Shown here piece by piece: positions 26,197 through 34,446 of a DNA stretch of 40,587 nt. The DNA comes from Micromonospora orduensis (GTDB lineage Bacteria > Actinomycetota > Actinomycetes > Mycobacteriales > Micromonosporaceae). The stretch covers positions 1 through 40,587 of the forward strand of contig NZ_VDFY01000111.1 of the NCBI RefSeq assembly GCF_006228125.1, read 5' to 3'. The position numbers and the translations under genes are program-made. The stretch's first letter is position 1. Each line of letters starts with the position of its first letter. Under the pieces are notes generated by a model. It worked only from the letters and a program-made list of their open reading frames with translations. It did not search any database and was not told the origin of the DNA.

Positions 26197-26656
26197 CCCG
26201 CTTGCAGGCCATAGCGGCCGATCGACACTGTGCCTTGATCAACTCCAGGTGGCCGATGTAGCCCTTGCGGACCACCAGGCAGGTCACCGCCCAGACGCCA
26301 TCGTCGTCCTTCTCCTCGTCGCGGCCGAGCCAGGGCACCCGTTGGTTGCGCAGCTTGGGGTACGCCGTCCGCGGCTCGACCGCGACCCACCCCACCGGCT
26401 GGTCGCCGAGGTACGCGACAAGCCCAGTGGTGTCCGTGGCGTCCGGCTCACCACAGCCGGTCTGCTCGCGGAACGCGGCGGTCCGCTCCTCCTGGTTGGA
26501 CGCCTGCCACAGCCAGCCCCTGACCTTGAACCACTGGCACTGGCACCGTTTCGCGTCGGCTGTGTCGAGGACGGTCTGGAGGTCCTCCCACGACGCCTCG
26601 TTCGCGGGCACGATCCGGACGTCGTGGTCACCGATCGGCGCCCGCGGGTCAGCCAA
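26197..26656 (-). pseudogene. 3'-truncated GNAT acetyltransferase
   Basis: The N-terminal 133 residues look like a GNAT protein of the type with CQCQWFKVRGWLW near the start and GLVAYLGDQPVGWVAVEPR (strands 2-4). Homology reaches VWAVTCLVVRKGY at about 26258, immediately before the acetyl-CoA pyrophosphate loop (normally RGxGxx). The frame instead continues IGHLELIKAQCRSAAMACKR and runs antisense through the neighbouring gene, so the acetyl-CoA site is missing. The start would be TTG at 26656, overlapping the DUF397 stop by 8 bp. I read it as a fragment left by a deletion or insertion. Confidence 0.7.
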
Positions 26657-26855
26657 CCGAGGGCCCCTCGACGCCGACCGACGCGACGAACGCCGTCCAG
26701 GCGGCCGGTGGGAAGAGCAGCACCGGACCCCGCCGGTCCTTCGAGTCCCGGATGGGCACCACGCCGGAGAGATTGGTGGCGACCTCGACGCAGTTGCCGC
26801 CGTTGTCGCCGCTGCGGGTGCTCGTGCGCCAGATGGCGGTGCTCAGATCAGTCAT
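26649..26855 (-). CDS. DUF397 protein
   Basis: A 68-residue DUF397 protein. The family pattern is clear: WRTSTRSGDNGGNCVEVA, then VPIRDSKDRRGPVLLFPPAAWTAFV. Such proteins are small partners of XRE/DUF5753 regulators in actinomycetes, as in the whiJ-type loci. The gene overlaps the end of the XRE gene by 8 bp, so the two are translationally coupled. They probably form a regulator/antagonist pair. Confidence 0.95.
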   Translation of the reverse strand: MTDLSTAIWRTSTRSGDNGGNCVEVATNLSGVVPIRDSKDRRGPVLLFPPAAWTAFVASVGVEGPSVG

Positions 26856-27735
26856 GCCGCATCTCCCCGATGATGGTCTTGATCATGTCCCTCGATTCTG
26901 CCTCCGTGAGCGCCAGCCTCACTACTCCCTGCCAGGCATCCTCGTAGGCGCGTAGCTCGTCCGGCTTGTCGAGGTACAGCGCTCCGGTGAGCGATTCGCT
27001 GTAGACCACCGACGGCTCGGGTACCGCCCGGCCGCCGTCGTCCGCGGGGAAGTCGAGGATGACGAAGGAACCGGCGACCGCTCCCGGATGCGGCCCGGCG
27101 GCGAGCGGAACCACCCGCACCGACACGTTCGGTAGTTCGGACACCTCGAGCAGGTGGGTGAGCTGCGCGGTCATCACGCTGTGACTGGCGACGACCCGGC
27201 GAAGGACGGCCTCCGAGAGCACCGTCTCCAGGTGGGGAGGCTGCGGCAGACGACGCCTCAGCAACGCCTGCCGTTGCAGCCTGACCTCGACGGCCCGTTC
27301 GCGGTCCCGGGCGCTGATCCGGCTACCCGTCTGGTACAGCGCGACGGCATAGTTGCGCTCCTGGAGCAGTCCGGGAATCAGAGTCTCCCCGTACTCGCGC
27401 AGGCGGGAGGCGGCGGATTCCAGGCCGACGTACAGCTCGAACCAGCTCGGCACCGCGTCACCGTACGCGTGCCACCAGCCCTTGGACTTCGTCTCGACGG
27501 CCAGGCCGCGCATCGCGGCGGTCATCTCCGGCGGAACCCCGTACAGCTCGCACATCGCCTTGACGTCGAGCACCCGGACGGACCCGGTGCCGCACTCGAT
27601 GCGCCAGATCTTCTGCCGGCTGTACTCCAGTGCCTCGGCGGCGGCGTCGAGCGTCACCCCGGCCTCGTTGCGGTACTGCCGCAGCAGCCGGCCGAGTTGC
27701 CGGCGCGGCACGGTCGATCCAACATCCTCCGCCAT
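26848..27735 (-). CDS. XRE-family regulator with DUF5753 domain (WhiJ-like)
   Basis: A 295-residue DNA-binding regulator. I chose the ATG at 27735, behind GGGGAG, over upstream options. The N-terminal XRE helix-turn-helix is RRQLGRLLRQYRNEAGVTLDAAAEALEYSRQKIWRIECG (about 11-50). The DUF5753 domain (about 100-285) shows LIPGLLQ, VRLQRQALLRR, VMTAQLTHLLEVSELPNVSVRVVPL and SFVILDFP, all typical. Family members in Streptomyces influence development and antibiotic production. It is followed by DUF397 and is divergent from the amidoligase operon, whose promoter it might control. Confidence 0.94.
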   Translation of the reverse strand: MAEDVGSTVPRRQLGRLLRQYRNEAGVTLDAAAEALEYSRQKIWRIECGTGSVRVLDVKAMCELYGVPPEMTAAMRGLAVETKSKGWWHAYGDAVPSWFELYVGLESAASRLREYGETLIPGLLQERNYAVALYQTGSRISARDRERAVEVRLQRQALLRRRLPQPPHLETVLSEAVLRRVVASHSVMTAQLTHLLEVSELPNVSVRVVPLAAGPHPGAVAGSFVILDFPADDGGRAVPEPSVVYSESLTGALYLDKPDELRAYEDAWQGVVRLALTEAESRDMIKTIIGEMRHD

Positions 27736-28046
27736 TCGCACACTCCCCGATTTCATGCCGCAACGCTGCGTCACGCCGTTCTGCAACACCTACGTGGTGC
27801 AGCGGCGAAAGTCAATGCACAGCAAGGGCTTCGCGGTTTCGGACGTTGCATCTCCGCTGCTGACCGTCACAGGGTGACCACACGGCGACATGCCCCGGTC
27901 GGCCGCGATGACGACGGTCCGGTGTCCGAAGAGGATCAGCCCGGCAGAACGGCGCGTCACCTTAACGCGCCGGAAACACCCCCGGCACCAAGCCTGGGAA
28001 CGCTCGTCGGACAGTCGAGACCACCGACACGCGAACCGGGGTGACC
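27736..28046. promoter_or_regulatory. Divergent intergenic region with a 22-bp imperfect palindrome
   Basis: This 311-bp gap separates the XRE gene from the amidoligase fusion. A 22-bp imperfect palindrome at 27781-27802 pairs in 9 of 11 positions, with CTGCA/TGCAG ends and a CAC/GTG core, 46 bp upstream of the XRE start. It is a plausible autoregulatory operator. The rest holds no gene that I can support and no clear -35/-10 pair. Confidence 0.4.
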
Positions 28047-30716
28047 ATGGCCGACAACACCACGAACGCGGCGACATTCGACGGGCCGGTGGGCCGGTCC
28101 GGCAACGGCCGGACCGTGCCCACGTCCCGTCCCGCCCCTGCCGCGCCGGTGCACGACGACGACCCGGCGGACCTCGCCACCATCGGCGTGGAGGAGGAGT
28201 TCCACGTCGTCGACCTGCACACCCGGGAGCTGGTGCCCCGGGCCGGGGAGCTGCTCGACCGGCTGCCGGCCACGTCGTTCACCGCCGAGCTGCACCGCAG
28301 CGTGGTGGAGACCAACACCGAGGTCTGCCGCACCCTGGACGAGATCCGCGCCGAGCTGACCCGGCTGCGCCGGTCGGCGGTCCAGGTCGCCGACCGGGCC
28401 GGGCTGGGCATCGTGGCGGCCGGCACGGTGCCGCTGCGCGCCGACGGCGACCCGAGTGTCACCCCCACCTCGCGCTACCGACGGATGCTCGACGAGTACC
28501 AGATGCTCGCCCGCGAGCAGTTGATCTGCGGTGCGCAGGTGCACGTCGGGGTCTCCGACCGGGACCTGGCGGTGGCCGTCACGCGACGCGTCCAGCCGTG
28601 GCTGCCGGTGCTGCTCGCCCTGTCCACCAGCTCGCCGTACTGGATGGGCCAGGACAGCGGCTACGCCAGCGTCCGCTCGCTGGTCTGGCAGCGGTGGCCG
28701 ACGGCCGGTGACCCGGGCGAGGTGACAAGCGCGGCCGACCACGAGGCCCTCGTAGCCGAGCTGATCGCCTCGGAGACCATCACCGACCCTGCCATGATCT
28801 ACTTCGATGTCCGGCCGTCGGCGCACGTGCCCACCGTGGAGCTGCGCATCACCGACGCGAACGCCGACGTGGAGACCATCGTCCTGCTCACCGGGCTGTT
28901 CCGGGCGCTCGTGCGGCGGGAGGTCGCCGCCCTGCGCGCCGGGGTCGAGCGCACGGCCGTCCGGCCGCCGGTGCTGCGCGCCGCCGTGTGGCGGGCCGCC
29001 CGCTCCGGGCTGGAGGGTGACCTGCTCGACCTGCCCCGCTCGGCCCGGCCGGTGCCGGCCGCCGAGGCGGTCCGCCGTCTCGTGACCGACCTGCGCCCGC
29101 AGTTGGAGGCGACAGGCGACGCCGAGCAGGTCCGCGAGCTGACCCGGTACGCGCTGGAGCGCGGCAGCTCCGCCGCCCGGCAGCGGCGGGCGTACGAGCG
29201 GCGTGGCCGGCTCGCCGACGTGGTCGACCTGCTGCTCGACGAGACCCGGGGCCGGGTGCGCCCACCCCTTCCCGGTACGCCGCCACCGCCCGCGCTGTCC
29301 ACGTACACCGATGCCGGTGACGAGGTCTTCGGGCCGGGCGGGCCGGAGCCCGCGTACCGTCCGCTTCTCGCGGCCCTGCGCACGCTCGGCGCCGCTGGCC
29401 TGCGTCAACGCGAGCACGACCGGGACGAGGAGCAGCGCGCCCGGGGCGTGACCTTCAGCGTGGCCGGCGAAGCCAGCACCCGGCTCTTCCCGGTCGACCT
29501 GGTGCCCCGGGTCGTGCCCGCCGACGACTGGCGGGCGCTGCGCACCGGCCTGGTGCAGCGCGCCCGCGCGCTCGACGCGTTCCTGCGCGACGTGTACGCC
29601 GACCGGGCCGTGGTGGCCGACGGGGTCGTGCCGGCCTGGGTGGTGGAGTCCTCCCCGGGGCTGCGCCCGACCGGGGCGCTGATGGGCCGGCGCGGTACGC
29701 GCGCCCAGGTGTCCGGAACCGATCTCGTCCGCGACCCGGACGGCGGCTGGTACGTGCTGGAGGACAACCTGCGGGTGCCCTCGGGTATCGGGTACGCCGT
29801 GCAGAACCGCCGGCTCACCCGGGCGGTGCTGCCCGAGCTGCCGGTGCCCGACGACCTGCTGCCCGCCGACGAGACACCGGCGATGCTGCACCGGGCGCTG
29901 CTCGCCGCCGCTCCCGCCGCCGCCGACGACCCCGCCGTGGTGGTGCTCAGCAGCGGGCCGGGCGACCCGGCCTGGTTCGAGCACCGGCTGCTCGCCGACG
30001 AGATGGGCGTGCCGCTGACCGAGAGCAGCGACCTGCTCGTCCAGGACGGCCGCGTCCACCTGGTCCGGGAGGGCCGCCGCAGCCCGGTCGACGTGCTCTA
30101 CCTGCGGATGGACGAGGAGGCGTTGCTGCACGCCCCGGGCGCCGACGGCGTTCCGCTGGGCTGGCCGCTGCTCGCGGCGGTGCACGCCGGGCGGCTCACG
30201 TTGGCCAACGCGCTGGGCAACGGCGTCGGCGACGACAAGGCGCTGTACGCGTACGTGCCCCGGCTCATCGAGTACTACCTGGGGGAGAAGGCGCTGCTCG
30301 GCGACGTGCCGACGTACCTGTGCGGGCTGCCCGAGCAGCGCGCCGAGGTGCTGGGCCGGCTCGCCGAGCTGGTGCTCAAGCCGGTCGACGGGTACGGCGG
30401 CGACCGGGTGGTGATCGGCCCGCGCGCCGAGGCCGAGGAGCTGGACGCCGTCCGGGAGCAGATCCTCGCCGCGCCGCACCGGTGGATCGCCCAGGAGATG
30501 GTCGCCCTCACCACGCACCCGGTCTTCGACGGTACGGCGCTCGCTCCCCGCCACGTCGACCTGCGGGCCTTCGTCTTCCTCGGCGCGACGGCCGAGGTGG
30601 CGCCGGTGGCGCTGACCCGGGTCGCGCCGGCCGGCAGCATGATCGTCAACTCGTCGCGGGGCGGTGGGTCGAAGGACACCTGGCTGCTCGGCGGAGCCGA
30701 CCAGCCACCGGCGTAA
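28047..30716 (+). CDS. GCS2-type carboxylate-amine ligase fused to a circularly permuted ATP-grasp domain
   Basis: An 889-residue two-enzyme fusion. After a Pro/Thr-rich N-terminus, the GCS2 (YbdK-like glutamate-cysteine ligase) domain spans about 44-400, with TIGVEEEFHVVD (46-56), CGAQVHVGVSD (161-170) and PTVELRITDAN (262-272), which carry metal/ATP-binding acids and His. A Pro-rich linker (about 400-430) leads to a circularly permuted ATP-grasp domain (about 436-880): RGVTFSV, WYVLEDNLRVPSGIGYAVQNR, LVLKPVDGYGGDRVVIGP, DLRAFVFLG and VNSSRGGGSKDTW. Both domains make amide or peptide bonds through acyl-phosphates. The ATG at 28047 is used; GTG at 28041 is possible. With the following amidotransferase and peptidase it looks like the peptide-forming enzyme of a small-peptide pathway. 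The substrates are unknown. Confidence 0.9.
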   Translation: MADNTTNAATFDGPVGRSGNGRTVPTSRPAPAAPVHDDDPADLATIGVEEEFHVVDLHTRELVPRAGELLDRLPATSFTAELHRSVVETNTEVCRTLDEIRAELTRLRRSAVQVADRAGLGIVAAGTVPLRADGDPSVTPTSRYRRMLDEYQMLAREQLICGAQVHVGVSDRDLAVAVTRRVQPWLPVLLALSTSSPYWMGQDSGYASVRSLVWQRWPTAGDPGEVTSAADHEALVAELIASETITDPAMIYFDVRPSAHVPTVELRITDANADVETIVLLTGLFRALVRREVAALRAGVERTAVRPPVLRAAVWRAARSGLEGDLLDLPRSARPVPAAEAVRRLVTDLRPQLEATGDAEQVRELTRYALERGSSAARQRRAYERRGRLADVVDLLLDETRGRVRPPLPGTPPPPALSTYTDAGDEVFGPGGPEPAYRPLLAALRTLGAAGLRQREHDRDEEQRARGVTFSVAGEASTRLFPVDLVPRVVPADDWRALRTGLVQRARALDAFLRDVYADRAVVADGVVPAWVVESSPGLRPTGALMGRRGTRAQVSGTDLVRDPDGGWYVLEDNLRVPSGIGYAVQNRRLTRAVLPELPVPDDLLPADETPAMLHRALLAAAPAAADDPAVVVLSSGPGDPAWFEHRLLADEMGVPLTESSDLLVQDGRVHLVREGRRSPVDVLYLRMDEEALLHAPGADGVPLGWPLLAAVHAGRLTLANALGNGVGDDKALYAYVPRLIEYYLGEKALLGDVPTYLCGLPEQRAEVLGRLAELVLKPVDGYGGDRVVIGPRAEAEELDAVREQILAAPHRWIAQEMVALTTHPVFDGTALAPRHVDLRAFVFLGATAEVAPVALTRVAPAGSMIVNSSRGGGSKDTWLLGGADQPPA

Positions 30717-30814
30717 CCCACGCTTGACCCGGATGACATCGGGGCGCAACCCGGTCCGCCAAGCCTGGACCGGTCAGCGGCCCGAGCGGACCGAGCCGAT
30801 GAGAGGTGCGTGCC

Positions 30815-32593
30815 ATGTGCGGTATCGGAGGCGAGTTCCGCCTCGACGGGGCGCCACCGGACCTGGCGGCCCTGGAGCGGATGCTCCCCGTCCTGTCCTC
30901 CCGGGGCCCGGACGGCGAGGGGCGCTGGCAGCACGGCAACGCGGCGCTGGTGCACCGCCGGCTGCGCATCATCGACCTGTCCGACACCGGCGCCCAGCCG
31001 ATGGTCGACCCCGAGCTGGGCCTCGCCCTGGTCTTCAACGGCTGCGTCTACAACTACCGGGAGCTGCGCGACGAGCTGACCGCCGCCGGCTACACCTTCC
31101 GGTCCACCTCGGACACCGAGGTGATCCTCAAGGCGTACCACAGGTGGGGGACGGCCTGCGTCGAGCGGTTCTACGGGATGTTCGCGTTCGCGCTCGTCGA
31201 GCTGGCCACACGCACCCTGGTGCTGGCGCGCGACCGGCTCGGCATCAAGCCGCTCTACCTGGCCGAGACACCGGGCCGGATCCGCTTCGCGTCGACCCTG
31301 CCGGCGCTGCTCGCCGCCGGTGACGTCGACACCGACCTCGACCCGGTGGCGCTGCACCACTACATGAGCTTCCACTCGGTGGTGCCGCCACCGCGCACCA
31401 TCCTGGCCGGCGTCCGCAAACTCCCACCCGCCACCGTGCGCACCATCACCGCCGACGGCCGCGCCACCGACACCGTCTACTGGCGGCCGGAGTTCACCCG
31501 CGCCGCCGCGCCGGCCATGTCCGCCCAGGAGTGGCAGGAACGGATCATGGCGGCGCTGCGCACCGCCGTACGCCGTCGGATGGTCGCCGACGTGCCGGTC
31601 GGCGTGCTGCTCTCCGGCGGCCTGGACTCCAGCCTGATCGTCGCCCTGCTGGCCGAGCAGGGCCAGACCGGGCTGGCCACGTTCAGCATCGGCTTCGAGG
31701 CGGCGGCGGGGGAGAGCGGCGACGAGTTCCACTACTCCGACCTGGTGGCCCGCGAGTACGACACCGACCACCACCAGATCCGCATCGGCGCGGCCCGGTT
31801 CGTGCCGGCCGTGCACGAGGCCATCGCGGCGATGAGCGAGCCGATGGTCAGCCACGACTGCGTGGCGTTCCACCTGCTCTCCGAGGAGGTCTCGCAGCGG
31901 ATCACCGTGGTCCAGTCCGGCCAGGGCGCCGACGAGATCTTCGCCGGCTACGACTGGTACCCGCCGATGGCCAACGCGGCCCGCGCGGACGCCGTCGAGG
32001 CGTACGCCCGGGTGTTCTTCGACAGGCGGCACGACGCGCTCGCCGGGCACCTGGCGCCGGAGTGGATGCTCGACCACGACGCCAGCCTGGAGTTCGTCAC
32101 AGACCATTTCGGAGCGCCGGGCGCGGACACCGCGCTGGACGCGGCGCTGCGCCAGGACAGCCTCGTGATGCTCGTCGACGACCCGGTCAAGCGGGTCGAC
32201 AACATGACGATGGCGTGGGGGTTGGAGGCCCGGGTGCCGTTCCTCGACCATGAGGTCGTCGAGCTGGCCGCCGCCTGCCCACCGGCGCTCAAGCTGGCCC
32301 AGGGTGGCAAGGGCGTACTGAAGGCCGCGAGCCGGGGCATCGTGCCCGACGAGGTGATCGACCGGCCGAAGGGCTACTTCCCGGTGCCCGCCATCCGGCA
32401 CCTGTCCGGCCCGCTGCTCGACGACGTCCGGGACGCGCTGACCGCGCGGCCGGCGCGCGAGCGCGGCCTGTTCCGCAAGGACTACCTGGAGGAGTTGCTG
32501 GACGCGCCGAACGCCCGGCGGACCACGTTGGGCTCCAACGCGCTCTGGCAGCTCGGGCTGCTGGAGCTCTGGTTGCAGCGGATCGGGGTTTAG
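30815..32593 (+). CDS. Class II glutamine amidotransferase / asparagine-synthetase-like (AsnO, NAGGN amidotransferase type)
   Basis: A 592-residue AsnB-like enzyme. ATG at 30815, behind GAGAGG (30801-30806), is required because the catalytic Cys must become residue 1 after Met removal (M-CGIGGEF). The N-terminal Ntn glutaminase domain (about 2-190) has RGPDGEG, RLRIIDLSDTGAQPM and NGCVYNYRELRDEL. The ATP-pyrophosphatase synthetase domain has LLSGGLDSSLIVALL near residue 265 and SGQGADEIFAGYDWY. Overall it most resembles the amidotransferase that forms the terminal amide of N-acetylglutaminylglutamine amide in proteobacteria. It should transfer ammonia from glutamine to a carboxylate, here likely the product of the preceding ligase fusion. 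A 98-bp gap precedes it (TTGACC at 30724); the next gene follows with no gap. Confidence 0.9.
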   Translation: MCGIGGEFRLDGAPPDLAALERMLPVLSSRGPDGEGRWQHGNAALVHRRLRIIDLSDTGAQPMVDPELGLALVFNGCVYNYRELRDELTAAGYTFRSTSDTEVILKAYHRWGTACVERFYGMFAFALVELATRTLVLARDRLGIKPLYLAETPGRIRFASTLPALLAAGDVDTDLDPVALHHYMSFHSVVPPPRTILAGVRKLPPATVRTITADGRATDTVYWRPEFTRAAAPAMSAQEWQERIMAALRTAVRRRMVADVPVGVLLSGGLDSSLIVALLAEQGQTGLATFSIGFEAAAGESGDEFHYSDLVAREYDTDHHQIRIGAARFVPAVHEAIAAMSEPMVSHDCVAFHLLSEEVSQRITVVQSGQGADEIFAGYDWYPPMANAARADAVEAYARVFFDRRHDALAGHLAPEWMLDHDASLEFVTDHFGAPGADTALDAALRQDSLVMLVDDPVKRVDNMTMAWGLEARVPFLDHEVVELAAACPPALKLAQGGKGVLKAASRGIVPDEVIDRPKGYFPVPAIRHLSGPLLDDVRDALTARPARERGLFRKDYLEELLDAPNARRTTLGSNALWQLGLLELWLQRIGV

Positions 32594-34429
32594 ATGAGCG
32601 TACGGATCGAGGTGCCGCGCCGGGTCCGACCCGTGCGTCACCGGCCGGCGGTGACCCTGCCCCCCGGCGAGGACTTCGCGCCCGCGCCGTCCCCGGACGG
32701 GCGGCGGGTGGCGTACCTCTCCGACCGGGCCGGGACGCCGGGCGTGTGGGTCCGCGACGTCGACGCCGCCGAGGCGGTCGCGCTGCCCGGCGGCGACGAA
32801 CCGGTCCTGGCGGTGAGCTGGTCCCCGGACGGGCAGTGGCTGGCCTGCGTCGTCGCGCCCGGCGGCGCCCCCCGCACCGAGTTGTGGGTGCTGCGCCCGG
32901 ACGGCACGCAGCGCCGCCAGGTCGCCGGGTTCGGCCGCCGCAGCGCCGCCCTGTCGGGTTGGCTGCCCGGCGGCGCGCTGATGGCGGTCACCGAGACCGC
33001 CGAGCGGGGTGCCGCCGTGCTTGTCGACGCCGGCACCGGGCACCGACGGGTGCTCGCCGAGGACGACCTGCTCACCCTCCTGGACGTCACACCGGACGGC
33101 GGGGCCGCCCTACTGCGCCGCGGCCCGCGCAACGCCCGCTGGCTGGAACTGCTCGACGTGGCCACCGGCGTTCGACGGCGGCTGTTCCCGGACACCGGGC
33201 GGGGCAGCACCGACCAGGGCTGGTTCGGCCCCGACGCGACGAGCGTGCTGGCGCGTACCGACGCGTTCTCGGAGCTGGCCGCGCTGGTGCGCGTCGACCT
33301 CGCGCGACAGGCGCTGGCCCCGGCGCGGCTCGCGGCGCGGCCGGACGCCGAGCTGGAGCACGTGGCGTTCAGCGCCGACCGGCGGCGCGCCGCGCTGCTG
33401 TGGAACACCTACGGCGGGCGGAGCGAGCTGAGCCTGCTCGACCTCGCCAGTGGGGTGCAGCGGGCCGTCGCCGCCCCGGGGGAGGTGCTCGACGGCGCCG
33501 TCTTCGCCGCCGGCGGCGACCTGCTCTGCGTCACCGCGCAGGGGCCGGTGCAGCCCCGGGAGGTCTGGCTGGTCGATCCGGCGACCGGCACGCCCCGCCC
33601 GCTGCGGCCCGACACCGGCGCCGCGCGTACGGGCGACAGCGGTGTCGCGCCGCAGCTTGTCGACCTGCGCGCCCGCGACGGGTTGCCGCTGTCCGGCTGG
33701 CTCTACCGCCCGCCCGGTCCGGGCCCCTGGCCGACCGCGATCAGCCTGCACGGTGGCCCCGAGGCGCAGGAGCGTCCCGGCTACAACCCGCTGTTCCAGG
33801 CCCTCGTCGCGCAGGGAGTCGCGGTGTTCGCGCCCAACGTGCGCGGCTCGTCCGGCTTCGGTCGCACCTTCGTCGCCGCCGACAACCTCGCCGGCCGCTA
33901 CGGGGCCATCGCCGACGTGGCGGCGTGCGCCGAGCACCTGCTCGACAGCGGTGTCGCGATCCTGGGCCAGCTCGGCTGCCTGGGCCGCTCCTACGGCGGC
34001 TACCTGGTCCTCGCGGTGCTGGTGAACTTCCCCGGCCTGTTCGCCGCCGGGGTCGCCGAGTGCGGCATCTCCGACTTCCACACGTTCTACGCCGGCACCG
34101 AGCCGTGGATCGCCGCCGCCGCCGTCAGCAAGTACGGCGACCCGCACCGGGACGCCGACCTGCTGCGCGACCTCTCCCCGCTGACCCACATCGACCGGCT
34201 GGACGTGCCGGTGCTGCTCATCCACGGCGCCAACGACACAAACGTGCCGGCGGGCGAGTCGGCGCAGGTCGCCCAGGCGCTCGCCGCCCGGGGTGTGCCG
34301 CACGGGCACCTGGTGCTCGCCGGGGAGGGGCACGACTTCCTGGCGTGGGCCAACGCCGAGGCGGCCCGTACGGCCACCACCGGCTGGCTGACCCGGCACC
34401 TCGCCGCGACCGCGACCGTCGTCGGCTGA
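32594..34429 (+). CDS. S9-family prolyl-oligopeptidase-like serine peptidase
   Basis: A 611-residue cytosolic peptidase; the ATG directly follows the TAG of the previous gene, so translation is coupled. A beta-propeller (about 30-370) includes PSPDGRRVAYLSDRAG and SWSPDGQWLACVV repeats. An alpha/beta-hydrolase domain (about 375-611) carries the catalytic triad S466 in GRSYGGY, D548 in GANDTNVP and H580 in GEGHDF. S9 peptidases with a propeller admit only short peptides. No signal peptide is seen. In proteobacterial NAGGN loci an M42 aminopeptidase occupies this position; here an S9 enzyme seems to have that place, perhaps degrading or trimming the peptide product. Confidence 0.92.
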   Translation: MSVRIEVPRRVRPVRHRPAVTLPPGEDFAPAPSPDGRRVAYLSDRAGTPGVWVRDVDAAEAVALPGGDEPVLAVSWSPDGQWLACVVAPGGAPRTELWVLRPDGTQRRQVAGFGRRSAALSGWLPGGALMAVTETAERGAAVLVDAGTGHRRVLAEDDLLTLLDVTPDGGAALLRRGPRNARWLELLDVATGVRRRLFPDTGRGSTDQGWFGPDATSVLARTDAFSELAALVRVDLARQALAPARLAARPDAELEHVAFSADRRRAALLWNTYGGRSELSLLDLASGVQRAVAAPGEVLDGAVFAAGGDLLCVTAQGPVQPREVWLVDPATGTPRPLRPDTGAARTGDSGVAPQLVDLRARDGLPLSGWLYRPPGPGPWPTAISLHGGPEAQERPGYNPLFQALVAQGVAVFAPNVRGSSGFGRTFVAADNLAGRYGAIADVAACAEHLLDSGVAILGQLGCLGRSYGGYLVLAVLVNFPGLFAAGVAECGISDFHTFYAGTEPWIAAAAVSKYGDPHRDADLLRDLSPLTHIDRLDVPVLLIHGANDTNVPAGESAQVAQALAARGVPHGHLVLAGEGHDFLAWANAEAARTATTGWLTRHLAATATVVG

Positions 34430-34434
34430 GGCGT

Positions 34435-34440
34435 TATCCT
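34435..34440 (+). promoter_or_regulatory. -10 box for a leaderless transcript
   Basis: TATCCT at 34435-34440 lies six bases before GTG at 34447, and there is no Shine-Dalgarno. It starts 6 bp after the peptidase stop, so this gene probably has its own promoter rather than belonging to the amidoligase operon. Confidence 0.5.
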
Positions 34441-34446
34441 GCGCCG

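Noticed and set aside
30724..30729. TTGACC as a separate promoter for the amidotransferase gene
   Set aside because: The hexamer 17 bp downstream (CAACCC) is not a -10. The 98-bp gap leaves the question open but the sequence does not support a promoter.
27957..30749. Long minus-strand frame opposite the amidoligase fusion
   Set aside because: Low-complexity, His/Arg/Gly-rich shadow of the real gene, with no recognisable domain.
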